64,000 bases of DNA from Kallipyga massiliensis ph2 (GTDB lineage: Bacteria; Bacillota; Clostridia; Tissierellales; Peptoniphilaceae), in NCBI RefSeq assembly GCF_000311985.1, contig NZ_HE978586.1:84913-148912 (forward strand), given 5' to 3'. The notes under the pieces were generated by a model. The model saw nothing but the letters and a program-made list of their open reading frames with translations, was not told where the DNA came from and ran no database searches. Shown piece after piece: positions 1-7,689 of this stretch. How positions within the stretch are numbered: position 1 is the stretch's first letter; every line of letters begins with the position of its first letter. A program made the translations under genes and the position numbers.

Positions 1-837
1 ATTGCCGGCCTCCAGATGTCCAAGGCTGCCGAAGCCATCAACCGGCCCGACCTCCAGCTCATGGCCTCCCTCCTCGTTGTTATCCAAGGCTTTGTCGGCT
101 ATCCTCTGGCTTCCTTCTTCCTCCGCCAGGAGGGACGGAAGGTGGTTGAAGCCCACCGCCATGGCCACGTCTTTGAGGAAATCGAAGACGTGGAGATCGT
201 CGAGAAGCCTTCCATCTTTAAACTTCCGGACCGCTTCCGGACGGCCAACTACTACCTGGCAAAAACGGCAGCTATTGCCGCCCTGGCTGTTTTTCTTTCC
301 AGCTCTTCCAAGTCCATTGCGACCGGGATCGGATGGTTGGATGTCCTCCTTCACCTGGACGCCAACGTTCTGGGCCTGATCTTCGGTATCTTAGCCGCCC
401 ATTTCAACATCCTGGAGCGCCAACCCCTGGTCAAGGGAAATTCCTTCGGCCTGGGCATGGCCACCCTGACCATCCTCATCTTCATGGGCCTGGCCAATGC
501 CCAACCCCAGGACATCCTTTCCCTGGCCGGCCCCCTGGTCATCTGCCTGATTCTGGGTGCCATCGGGATCATCATTCTGGCCGGGATCATGGGCAAGATC
601 CTCAAGGTCTCCCCCTGGATGTCCTTCGCCATCGGGATCACCGCCCTCTTCGGCTTCCCGGGAACTTACGTTGTCTCCAATGAAGTGGCCTCTGCCCTGG
701 CCGCCAATGAGGAAGAAAAGAAGGTCATCCTGGGCCAGATCCTTCCCAAGATGCTGGTGGCCGGTTTCGTCACCGTATCCATCGGCTCCGTTGTTTTAGC
801 CGGCTTCCTCTCCAACCTCCTGGTTCCCGGTATGTAA
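1..837 (+). CDS. Integral membrane transporter-like protein, 3' part
   Basis: The reading frame is open from base 1, so the gene starts outside the window; 278 codons are visible. The first part has a loop rich in charged residues (about residues 30-80), followed by at least six hydrophobic segments rich in Gly/Ala/Ile and the motif FGFPGTYVVSNEVA before the last ones. The pattern resembles secondary transporters (for example the GltS-like superfamily), but I do not recognise the exact family. An M20 amidohydrolase starts 25 bases downstream in the same direction, so the two probably form an operon, with this protein importing a peptide or N-acyl amino acid that the hydrolase cleaves. That substrate is inferred from context only. 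Confidence 0.6.
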   Translation: MAGLQMSKAAEAINRPDLQLMASLLVVIQGFVGYPLASFFLRQEGRKVVEAHRHGHVFEEIEDVEIVEKPSIFKLPDRFRTANYYLAKTAAIAALAVFLSSSSKSIATGIGWLDVLLHLDANVLGLIFGILAAHFNILERQPLVKGNSFGLGMATLTILIFMGLANAQPQDILSLAGPLVICLILGAIGIIILAGIMGKILKVSPWMSFAIGITALFGFPGTYVVSNEVASALAANEEEKKVILGQILPKMLVAGFVTVSIGSVVLAGFLSNLLVPGM

Positions 838-861
838 CAAGAGTAAATGAAAGGAATTTCT

Positions 862-2037
862 ATGACCATCAAAGACCGCTTGCCGGAAATTAAAGACTAT
901 GTCGTGGCCATGCGTCGCTACTTCCACCAACATCCCGAACTTTCCTTTGAGGAAGTGGAAACGACCAAAACCATCGCCAAGGAATTGGACAAGATGGGGA
1001 TCCCCTATGAGTTCTCCCAGGAAGATCCCGGGGTCGGTCTGGTCGCCCTCATCGATTCCGGTCGGCCGGGGAAGGCTCTGGCCCTCCGGGCCGACATCGA
1101 TGCCCTGACGGTCTTTGAAAAGAATGAGGTTCCCTATAAATCCCGGGTAGAAGGGAAGATGCACGCCTGCGGCCACGATGGACATACCGCCATCCTTCTG
1201 GGTGCGGCCAAGCTTCTAAACGAATGCCGAGATGAATTTGACGGAAAAATTTACCTCATCTTCCAGCCGGCGGAGGAACTGGGCCTGGGGTCCAAGTACA
1301 TGATGCGCCAGGGTCATTGGCTGGAGGAAGTGGACAATATCTTCGGGGCCCACGTCTGGGTCCACCTCCCGGTCGGCACCGTCTCCGTGGAAGCCGGCGA
1401 ACGGATGGCCGCCGGGGATATGTTCGAGATCAAAATCCACGGGAAGTCAGCCCATGGGTCTGAGCCCCAGTCCTCGGTGGATGCCGTCCTTGTGGGCTCT
1501 GCCGTCGTCCAGGCCCTCCAGGCCATGGTCTCCCGGACCTACTCCCCCCTGGACTCCGTCGTGGTCAGTGTGGGGACCTTCGAGGCGGGAACTCGGTTTA
1601 ACATTATCGCCGGCGAGGCCCGGCTCACCGGAACCTGCCGCTACTTCACCCAGGAAATCGCCGACCGGATCGACATCGACATGGACCGGATCATCAAGGG
1701 GGTCTGCGAGGCCTATGGGGCAAGCTATGAGCTTGAATATAATAAGGTCATGGGCCCTCTGGCCAATGACCCCGCTTCATCGGAAATCGCAGAAGGGGCT
1801 GTCCGCAAGGTCCTGGGACCGGATGCCCTAGTCAAGATGAAGAAGGTGACGGGTGGGGAGGATTTCTCCTGGTATCTCAAGGAAAAGCCCGGCTGCTTCG
1901 CTTTCATCGGGGTTGGAAACCCGGACAAGGGAGCCTCTTACTCCCACCACTCCGACCACTTTGATATGGATGAGGATGCTTTAGCCGGGGGTGCCGGGGT
2001 CTATGCCCAATATGCCCTTGACTACCTCAATCAATAA
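862..2037 (+). CDS. M20 family amidohydrolase (M20D type)
   Basis: This is a zinc-type aminoacylase/carboxypeptidase-like enzyme that hydrolyses N-acyl amino acids or related amides in the cytoplasm. Visible family motifs are the N-terminal RYFHQHPELSFEE, the metal-binding HACGHDGH segment near residue 100, FQPAEE near 135, and a dimerisation domain in the middle, with a C-terminal GGEDFSWY. At 391 residues it has the usual length. I prefer the ATG at 862, because AAAGGA lies just before it; the ATG at 847 has no good ribosome-binding site. It follows a membrane transporter-like gene by about 25 bases. The exact substrate cannot be told from sequence. Confidence 0.9.
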   Translation: MTIKDRLPEIKDYVVAMRRYFHQHPELSFEEVETTKTIAKELDKMGIPYEFSQEDPGVGLVALIDSGRPGKALALRADIDALTVFEKNEVPYKSRVEGKMHACGHDGHTAILLGAAKLLNECRDEFDGKIYLIFQPAEELGLGSKYMMRQGHWLEEVDNIFGAHVWVHLPVGTVSVEAGERMAAGDMFEIKIHGKSAHGSEPQSSVDAVLVGSAVVQALQAMVSRTYSPLDSVVVSVGTFEAGTRFNIIAGEARLTGTCRYFTQEIADRIDIDMDRIIKGVCEAYGASYELEYNKVMGPLANDPASSEIAEGAVRKVLGPDALVKMKKVTGGEDFSWYLKEKPGCFAFIGVGNPDKGASYSHHSDHFDMDEDALAGGAGVYAQYALDYLNQ

Positions 2038-2134
2038 GACCGCCAGCCTGGAGAGGAGGACTGAATTCCTCCCAAGCTGAGGCCTGGTTGGCTGATGATG
2101 AGAAAGATTTCGCTCGATAATAATTTTTTTGCTT

Positions 2135-2168
2135 CCTCCTGGATTTCCTTTATACTGTATCCAGGAGG
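2135..2168 (+). promoter_or_regulatory. Inverted repeat covering the ribosome-binding site
   Basis: CCTCCTGGAT (2135-2144) and ATCCAGGAGG (2159-2168) are perfect 10-base complements with a 14-base loop. The right arm contains the AGGAGG that serves the dipeptidase start at 2176. A weak promoter-like TTGCTT / TATACT pair overlaps the same stretch. If transcription starts upstream of 2135, the hairpin would hide the ribosome-binding site. Confidence 0.45.
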
Positions 2169-2175
2169 TTTTTTT

Positions 2176-4158
2176 ATGGAAAAAATTGCAAAGGTTTTAC
2201 TTGTACTTATGCTCACCGTTGCTCTGGTCCTAGGGACTGTAACCACGGCCAGGGCTTGCACAGGTCTATTAATCGGTTCCGACCTGACGGAAGATGGGTC
2301 CACCATCATCACCCGTACCGAGGACTTGGAAGTCAACCACAACAAGATCTACTTGATCCATGAAGCCGGAAAGTATAAGAAGGGCGATGTCATCAAGGAT
2401 GTGTCCTATGATGAAGAAAAGGGCTATGAGTTTGTCATACCCCACGATTCCTTCCGCTATACCTCTGTTTCAGATACCACCCCGGAATATGGCATCTTCG
2501 ATGAAGCGGGTTTCAACGACCAAGGCCTGATCGCCGATATGACCGTTTCCGCATCCTGCCATGAAAAGGTCCAGGAAGTGGATCCCTACCTGGACGGCAG
2601 CGATGAGTCAAAGCCCATCGGTTTTAGCGAGGGTGTCATTACAACCGTCGTTCTTTCCACCGCATCCACTTCCCGCGAAGGCATCCAGCTCGTGGCCAAT
2701 GAAGTGGCCACCAAAGGAACCGCTGAAGGGAACGCCTTTGTTCTCGCGGACAAGGATGAGGTCTGGTACATGGAAATTTATTCCGGCCACCAATTCCTCG
2801 CCATGAAGTATCCCAAGGACAAGTTCTCCGTCTTCCCCAACTCCTTCTGGATCAATGAAGTCACCCTGGAAAAGGGCGAAGAAAGCGACAACTACATCAC
2901 CAGCAAGGATGATAACTACATCTACTCCAAGGGACTTTTCGAAACCGCGAAAAAAGCCGGTACCTTAGTCGGCGATGAGGAAAAGGGCGTCATCGACCTC
3001 TTTGCTTCCTACTCCGAAGAGACCCTGTCTGATTCCAACAAATCCAGAGCCTGCTCCGGTATCTTGTCCATTAACCCCGATGCCAAGGTCTCCATGGACA
3101 GCCAAACCTACGATTTCCTCCAGGACGCTCCCCAGCGGAAGCTCACCGTCAAGGACGCCATGAACTTCACCCGGAACCGCCTGGAAAACATCACGGAGGA
3201 AGAAGCCAACGACCGTGGTCGTGACAGCCTCTATCCCATTGGAAACCGGAACACCATGGAATCCCATATCTTCCAGATTCCCGCCAATGCGTCCAAGGAT
3301 GAACCCGGAGTCATGTGGTTGACCTTGGGATCCCCCCTGGTCCAGCCCTATGTCCCCTACTATCCCAACCAGACGGCAGCTATTCCTGAGGTCCAGAATC
3401 CGACCAATGATCCTGAACCCGGAAAGTCTCACTATTGGACAGTCATGGACACCCTCCATATGGTGGAAGCCAACCGGAAGGATATGATGGAAATCATCCG
3501 TCCTGAGGTGGAAAAGCTGGAGAATGAACTCATTGCCAAGACCGACATTGCTGCTAATGGTGACCGGACAGAAGAGAACAAGAAGGATGCCCGGCAGGCC
3601 TTCGACCTTCTGAATGATCTCCACGGCAAGGTCCAGGGGAAATATGACGAATTCCTCAAGGACCAGGACTACACTTCCGTATTCTATGGCCGGAGAAAGA
3701 CCGCTGACTTCACCAACATGTCCATCGCCGTTCCTAAGGGAACCGCTGACACCTACCTCAACCTTTCCGTCAGTCCGGAAGATGAAAAGTCCGGCAAGAT
3801 CGAGATCGTTGATAACTACGGCAACCCGGTTGAAAAACTGGCCAACGAAGTCCTCTTCTCCCTGCCCAAGTCCGCTTTTGCCAACAAGCCTGAAATCAAG
3901 GCCGGCGACCAGGCGGTCGAGCTCAAAGAAGATGGCGATAAGTACACCTTCTCCACCGACCAAACCGCCTTCACCTATGCAGTAGCCGGCGAAGATGCTC
4001 CTGCTGAAACCAGCGAAGCCCCTGCAGAGGCTTCTTCTGCTGCTCCGGCTGATAGCTCCTCTTCATCCGGTGTCCCAACCTGGCTCATCGGACTCATCGT
4101 CCTCGGTGCTGTTGTCGGTGGCTATGCGGCTTACAAGAATTCTAAGAAGAAAAAATAA
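2176..4158 (+). CDS. Secreted, membrane-anchored C69 family dipeptidase
   Basis: This is an Ntn-hydrolase fold dipeptidase of the C69/U34 (PepD) family that cuts dipeptides outside the membrane. From the chosen start there is a signal peptide of about 26 residues ending TTARA, directly followed by Cys28 in ACTGLL, the expected N-terminal nucleophile exposed by cleavage. The dipeptidase domain runs to about residue 480. A Ser/Ala/Glu-rich linker then leads to a C-terminal membrane segment and a KNSKKKK tail, so the enzyme is anchored rather than free; no LPXTG motif is present. Start 2176 has a perfect AGGAGG; an in-frame ATG at 2095 does not and would bury the signal peptide. Length is 660 residues. 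Confidence 0.9.
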   Translation: MEKIAKVLLVLMLTVALVLGTVTTARACTGLLIGSDLTEDGSTIITRTEDLEVNHNKIYLIHEAGKYKKGDVIKDVSYDEEKGYEFVIPHDSFRYTSVSDTTPEYGIFDEAGFNDQGLIADMTVSASCHEKVQEVDPYLDGSDESKPIGFSEGVITTVVLSTASTSREGIQLVANEVATKGTAEGNAFVLADKDEVWYMEIYSGHQFLAMKYPKDKFSVFPNSFWINEVTLEKGEESDNYITSKDDNYIYSKGLFETAKKAGTLVGDEEKGVIDLFASYSEETLSDSNKSRACSGILSINPDAKVSMDSQTYDFLQDAPQRKLTVKDAMNFTRNRLENITEEEANDRGRDSLYPIGNRNTMESHIFQIPANASKDEPGVMWLTLGSPLVQPYVPYYPNQTAAIPEVQNPTNDPEPGKSHYWTVMDTLHMVEANRKDMMEIIRPEVEKLENELIAKTDIAANGDRTEENKKDARQAFDLLNDLHGKVQGKYDEFLKDQDYTSVFYGRRKTADFTNMSIAVPKGTADTYLNLSVSPEDEKSGKIEIVDNYGNPVEKLANEVLFSLPKSAFANKPEIKAGDQAVELKEDGDKYTFSTDQTAFTYAVAGEDAPAETSEAPAEASSAAPADSSSSSGVPTWLIGLIVLGAVVGGYAAYKNSKKKK

Positions 4159-4172
4159 ATAGGGAGGTAAAC

Positions 4173-4217
4173 ATGACCTTACGTATGGACAGGTCATCGT
4201 TTCCGATAGCGGGTTAA
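4173..4217 (+). CDS. Possible 14-residue small ORF behind a strong RBS
   Basis: A near-perfect GGGAGGT (4162-4168) lies 4 to 5 bases before ATG 4173. The frame codes MTLRMDRSSFPIAG and then stops. It lies between the dipeptidase and its terminator. It could be a small peptide, a remnant of a deleted gene, or chance. No family is recognisable. Confidence 0.25.
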   Translation: MTLRMDRSSFPIAG

Positions 4218-4250
4218 CCAACATCTAATCTCCCTTGTTAGAACCACAAG

Positions 4251-4286
4251 CACAAGCTCCTTCGACCAAGGAGCTTGTGTTTTTTT
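4251..4286 (+). terminator. Rho-independent terminator after the C69 dipeptidase
   Basis: A perfect 12-bp stem (CACAAGCTCCTT paired with AAGGAGCTTGTG), a 5-base loop and a run of seven T. Confidence 0.9.
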
Positions 4287-4331
4287 GACCTAAAAAATCA
4301 CTAAATAGGTTCAAAATATGCCTCATGGGAG

Positions 4332-4361
4332 TTGACAGTAAAAGAGACCCTTGGCTATAAT
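4332..4361 (+). promoter_or_regulatory. Consensus promoter of the DUF3793-flavodoxin operon
   Basis: TTGACA (4332-4337) and TATAAT (4356-4361), both perfect, are spaced by 18 bases. Palindromic operators start immediately downstream, so the promoter is probably strong when not repressed. Confidence 0.85.
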
Positions 4362-4365
4362 CTAC

Positions 4366-4384
4366 TTAGTTAGTCATAACTAAC
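4366..4384 (+). promoter_or_regulatory. Operator-like palindrome 1 (DtxR/IdeR type)
   Basis: TTAGTTA (4366-4372), GTCA, TAACTAA (4377-4383) form an inverted repeat, with a second register GTTAGT / ACTAAC. It covers the expected transcription start. The TTAG..CTAA layout resembles binding sites of DtxR-family iron repressors; a DtxR-family gene lies at 40187-40582. Confidence 0.55.
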
Positions 4385-4400
4385 GCTCTTTGTATAGCTA

Positions 4401-4418
4401 AGTTAGCTATAGCTAACT
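4401..4418 (+). promoter_or_regulatory. Operator-like palindrome 2 (DtxR/IdeR type)
   Basis: AGTTAGCTATAGCTAACT is a perfect 18-bp palindrome in the 5' untranslated region. It shares the GTTAG/CTAAC half-site with the upstream palindrome, as expected for two binding sites of one repressor. Confidence 0.55.
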
Positions 4419-4447
4419 CTAACCAAGAAGGGAGGTTTTGAAGACCT

Positions 4448-4996
4448 ATGCCCATTGAAGAGAAGGTCGTCTATTACGCGGCACCTACTCTAGCCGGTTG
4501 TAAGGTAGCCAACCTCATTAACCTGACTAAAACTATTTGCTGTCAGGAGGATCTGGACGAATGCAGGCGAAGGCTTTGTGGGGCCGGGATTGACCTAAAA
4601 ATACTCCGGGAGAATGCTTCCTCCTGCCTCCTCTATATCTATCGGCGGAGCGCCCTGGAAGAACTCTTACATACGAAACAAAGCCGTCAATTCCTTTCCA
4701 GCTACGGCTATCAAGATTTCACTATTCCCGGTGCCCTGGACCAGCTGGCAGACCATTTTAAGAACCCTGCCCTCTTCCCCCATGAGGTGGGCCTCTTTCT
4801 GGGCTATCCTTTTAACGATGTGGTGGGCTACATCACCCACCAAGGCAAAAATGCAAAACTCATTGGCTATTGGAAGGTATATGACAATGAGGAAGCGGCA
4901 AAGGAAACCTTCTGTCTCTACAACCATTGCCGGAAGGAACTCTGTGCCCGCTTCCACCAAGGAGAAGCCCTGGCGGACCTATCCGCACTCGGCTAA
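4448..4996 (+). CDS. DUF3793 family protein
   Basis: A 182-residue protein with the features I associate with DUF3793: an N-terminal LAGxKVANL-like segment, Cys-rich stretches, and HEVGLFLGYPFNDVVGYI around residues 115-135. Function is unknown; members often sit next to flavodoxin and iron-regulated genes, as here, where flavodoxin starts 15 bases downstream. GGGAGG lies 12 bases before the start. The operon is probably controlled by the palindromes at 4366-4418. A role in iron or heme metabolism is an inference from context. Confidence 0.75.
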   Translation: MPIEEKVVYYAAPTLAGCKVANLINLTKTICCQEDLDECRRRLCGAGIDLKILRENASSCLLYIYRRSALEELLHTKQSRQFLSSYGYQDFTIPGALDQLADHFKNPALFPHEVGLFLGYPFNDVVGYITHQGKNAKLIGYWKVYDNEEAAKETFCLYNHCRKELCARFHQGEALADLSALG

Positions 4997-5011
4997 AGGA
5001 AAGGAAAGATC

Positions 5012-5446
5012 ATGAAAAAAGTTGCAATTGTCTACTACTCGATGACTGGGAACACGGAGGCCATGGCGGAAGCCGTCCTGGCCGGTCTTGAGGAAGGCGG
5101 CACCGAGGCCACTCTCTTCCCCTCATCCGCCTTTACCGCTGATATGGTGGATTCGTTCGATGGAATCGCCTTTGGCTGTCCTGCCATGGGGGATGAGGAG
5201 CTGGAAGAAGAGGAGTTTGAACCCCTCTTCACGGCCTGTGAAGACAAACTGGGTCAAAAGCCCATCGTCCTCTTTGGCTCTTATTCTTGGGCGGACGGGG
5301 AGTGGATGATCCTTTGGAAGGAACGCTGCGCCAACGCTAATCTCAATGTGGTGGACACGACCATCGCCTATGATCATCCTGACGAAGAGGCGGAAAAGGC
5401 CTGCCAAGACCTGGGCAAAGCCCTGTCCCAGGCCCTGGGCGCATAA
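5012..5446 (+). CDS. Flavodoxin
   Basis: A short-chain FMN-binding electron carrier of 144 residues. The phosphate loop SMTGNTE is at residues 9-15, and the FGSYSWADGEW segment (about 88-98) forms a flavin-contacting loop. Flavodoxin replaces ferredoxin when iron is scarce, which fits the operator-like palindromes upstream of the operon. It is the second gene after DUF3793, with its own GGAAAGGA ribosome-binding site. Confidence 0.93.
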   Translation: MKKVAIVYYSMTGNTEAMAEAVLAGLEEGGTEATLFPSSAFTADMVDSFDGIAFGCPAMGDEELEEEEFEPLFTACEDKLGQKPIVLFGSYSWADGEWMILWKERCANANLNVVDTTIAYDHPDEEAEKACQDLGKALSQALGA

Positions 5447-5492
5447 AAAGCCCAGTAAAAACCAAGGTCCCTACTGGACCTATCTTCCTAAT

Positions 5493-5529
5493 AATCCCGG
5501 CTGAGGTAAACTCCTCGGCCGGGATTTTT
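5493..5529 (+). terminator. Terminator of the flavodoxin operon
   Basis: AATCCCGGCTGAGG pairs with CCTCGGCCGGGATT (one wobble), loop TAAACT, followed by TTTTT. It separates the operon from the convergent gene ending at 5534. Confidence 0.85.
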
Positions 5530-5533
5530 CTTG

Positions 5534-6646
5534 TTACTTCAGATTTTGTAGCACAGCCAGGATGGTCTCCTGACTCTCCTGGGTCTGGCCGTTGACCAGC
5601 TGGGGGGACCCTCCTCCTTTAATCCCCAGGGGCTCCCGGACCTGGTCTAACCAGTCTCGAGCCTTGCCCTCAGCCGAGGCAAAGACCAGGTTCCACTTTC
5701 CCTTGTCTTCAGAAAGGAGGACCTTGGATAACTTCTTTTCAAAAACCAGCTTTTGCCCCAGCTGACGGAGACCTCCCCCATCGTAGCTGGACAAGCAGGC
5801 CACCAGGTCATCTTGACCCGCTAAGCGGTCAGCTTCAAGATCAACCAGTCTTTCCTCCAGGGCCTTCTTCTCTTCTTTTAACTGAAGTTCACCGGCCACC
5901 AGGGCTTCCACTCGTTCCTGGATTTGGGCCTCATTCGCTTGCAGTATCCCCTCCAGCTTCTTGAGTAGGGCCTCTTTTTTTGCCAGAAGGCGGCCCACCG
6001 TCGGGCCCATGGCCAGGTGGACCCGGGAGCCCCGGGAGGTTTTTTCCGCGCTAAAGATCACGCAGGCCCCGATCTCCCCCGTCGAATGGACATGGGGAGT
6101 AGAGCAGGGTTGTTCATCCAGGTCCCCATATTTCACCATCCGGACTTCATCATAAGCCTGGTAGGCGGGGTCCGGGTAGTCCTTTCCGGGAATATACGTT
6201 AGTTCTAAAGGAATATCCCGGAGGATGGCCTCATCGATATAGGCCTGGAGGTCGTCCAGGTCCTTGTCCGTCACTTCCTTCTGGTCCACCTCAAACCACT
6301 GGTTTCCTTCCCTGGCCCCAATAGCGATGATGACATGGCCCCTTTTCTCATAGTAGCCGTCCAAAAGGTGGAGGCAGCTTTGAGCCGAGGTATTGGTCAG
6401 CCGGGTATCCGGATCCACTTCCATATGGATGGGGTCGGAAAGGGTTCCCTCCACCCGGTGCCAGACCCGGTCACCTTCCCAAAAGATCTCAGTGACGGGG
6501 AGGTCGTTGATGGCCCCTTTATCGGAAGGCATGCCTCCTTTTTCTCCCCAAAAAACAGTTTGTTCAAAAGTGTAGGCGCCGTCCTTTACCTCGTTTATTG
6601 TTGTATCTAAAGTCAATGCCCAAAAATCATCATAGATCTTGTTCAT
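5534..6646 (-). CDS. AlaX-like alanyl-tRNA editing protein (long form)
   Basis: 370 residues with the layout of the AlaRS second half: a small beta-barrel with GEKGGMPSDKG (residues 34-44), an editing domain, a coiled coil (about 225-280) and a DHHA1-type tail ending in GGGSPQLVNGQTQ. Such proteins remove Ser or Gly from mischarged tRNA-Ala. In the second zinc motif the Cys and His are kept (PCSTPHVHSTGEIG, about 181-194), but the first motif reads SAQSCLHLL, where the usual leading His of HxxxH appears to be Gln. Either metal binding is altered or the alignment shifts. GGAAGG precedes the start. The gene follows the one at 6659-7393 by 12 bases, so the two are likely one operon. Confidence 0.8.
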   Translation of the reverse strand: MNKIYDDFWALTLDTTINEVKDGAYTFEQTVFWGEKGGMPSDKGAINDLPVTEIFWEGDRVWHRVEGTLSDPIHMEVDPDTRLTNTSAQSCLHLLDGYYEKRGHVIIAIGAREGNQWFEVDQKEVTDKDLDDLQAYIDEAILRDIPLELTYIPGKDYPDPAYQAYDEVRMVKYGDLDEQPCSTPHVHSTGEIGACVIFSAEKTSRGSRVHLAMGPTVGRLLAKKEALLKKLEGILQANEAQIQERVEALVAGELQLKEEKKALEERLVDLEADRLAGQDDLVACLSSYDGGGLRQLGQKLVFEKKLSKVLLSEDKGKWNLVFASAEGKARDWLDQVREPLGIKGGGSPQLVNGQTQESQETILAVLQNLK

Positions 6647-6658
6647 CTTCCTTCCTTT

Positions 6659-7393
6659 CTATTTCTTGAGCTCCTTAACCAAACAGTTTGCATTATCCAA
6701 GATCATCTTGACTTCTTCCTGGTCAAACTGACCCTGGCAGGTCTTCCGAATATCCTCATAATCGTAGGCTGCCGATTCGACAACCGCTTGGAAATATTCA
6801 GCCAACATATCCTTATGAATTCCATGGATCGTGGAAAAATTGAGCTCAAAAGAAATTCCACTAGAATACTCATCATATTTGTACGATCCGTAGTGCAGAT
6901 GAAAGTTTTTCTCTGCTAAAAGGGCGCAAAGAGGATACTCATAAGCCGGGTCCACAAAAATGGGAAGGTCAGCCACGATGCCGCAAGCCCTAGGGTTGAC
7001 CTGGCAGTAGACATCAATGTCCAGCTTAAGGCCCTCAACATCTAAGCCCAGCTCAAATATGGTCATAGCCCCTCGGATGTCCTTACGCTCATAATACCAC
7101 TCATTTTCTTTCAAAAAACGTTCAACCACAGAAGAGTCCCGGTCCAGGTCAATTTTCTCTTTTTTGGTGATTTCAACCGGTTCTTCCTCCCCCATATCAT
7201 CATCCTCAAAAAAATCGACCATAAAGTCCTCGAGCGCTTCCTTGACCATTTCCTCAGGAGGATCCTCTCCCAGAACTTCCTTCAAGGCCCGGAGACCGGA
7301 AAGAAATTCCTCTTCCAGGGCCGCATCTTCCTCATCCAGACCCCCCTTTTGTTTAGTGACTTCAGCGATCATTTGGTCGAGTACATTTGCCAT
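6659..7393 (-). CDS. Hypothetical protein, YbjN-like domain suspected
   Basis: 244 residues. The first 90 are acidic and helical (runs of Glu/Asp, including FFEDDDMGEEE). The rest reads like a YbjN / secretion-chaperone-like alpha-beta fold: RFLKENEWYYE, then GAMTIFELGLDVEGLKLDIDVYCQVNP and a long amphipathic tail. I do not recognise a named family with certainty. A GGAGG lies before the ATG. Probably co-transcribed with the AlaX-like gene 12 bases downstream. Confidence 0.6.
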   Translation of the reverse strand: MANVLDQMIAEVTKQKGGLDEEDAALEEEFLSGLRALKEVLGEDPPEEMVKEALEDFMVDFFEDDDMGEEEPVEITKKEKIDLDRDSSVVERFLKENEWYYERKDIRGAMTIFELGLDVEGLKLDIDVYCQVNPRACGIVADLPIFVDPAYEYPLCALLAEKNFHLHYGSYKYDEYSSGISFELNFSTIHGIHKDMLAEYFQAVVESAAYDYEDIRKTCQGQFDQEEVKMILDNANCLVKELKK

Positions 7394-7590
7394 CTTGTCT
7401 CCTCCTTTCGGTCCTTCCTACTCCCGATTTTTTTCATCTCCCATTTATTACACCCTATATTCACAAAGATTTCAATAACCTGACTTTCAATCACCGGCTC
7501 CCTCTTTTCTCAATAAAGAATTGTCATGGATAAGGTCTCTTTGTTAAACTGTTCAATGGGCTGACTTTTTTATAAAATATATCCATCTTC

Positions 7591-7618
7591 TTGCACAATA
7601 AAAAACATCCCCTATAAT
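7591..7618 (+). promoter_or_regulatory. Promoter of the CmpB-like membrane protein gene
   Basis: TTGCAC (7591-7596) and TATAAT (7613-7618) with a 16-base spacer, in an AT-rich 280-base divergent intergenic region that otherwise shows nothing. Confidence 0.65.
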
Positions 7619-7689
7619 TAATAAAAAAGAAATTTCTTTACACGAAATGCATTAATCAAACATGGCTATTTTGTGAAATGGAGGAAATG

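Noticed and set aside
2965-3963. 332-codon minus-strand frame opposite the C69 dipeptidase
   Set aside because: Antisense shadow caused by GC-biased third positions; no start signal or family marks.
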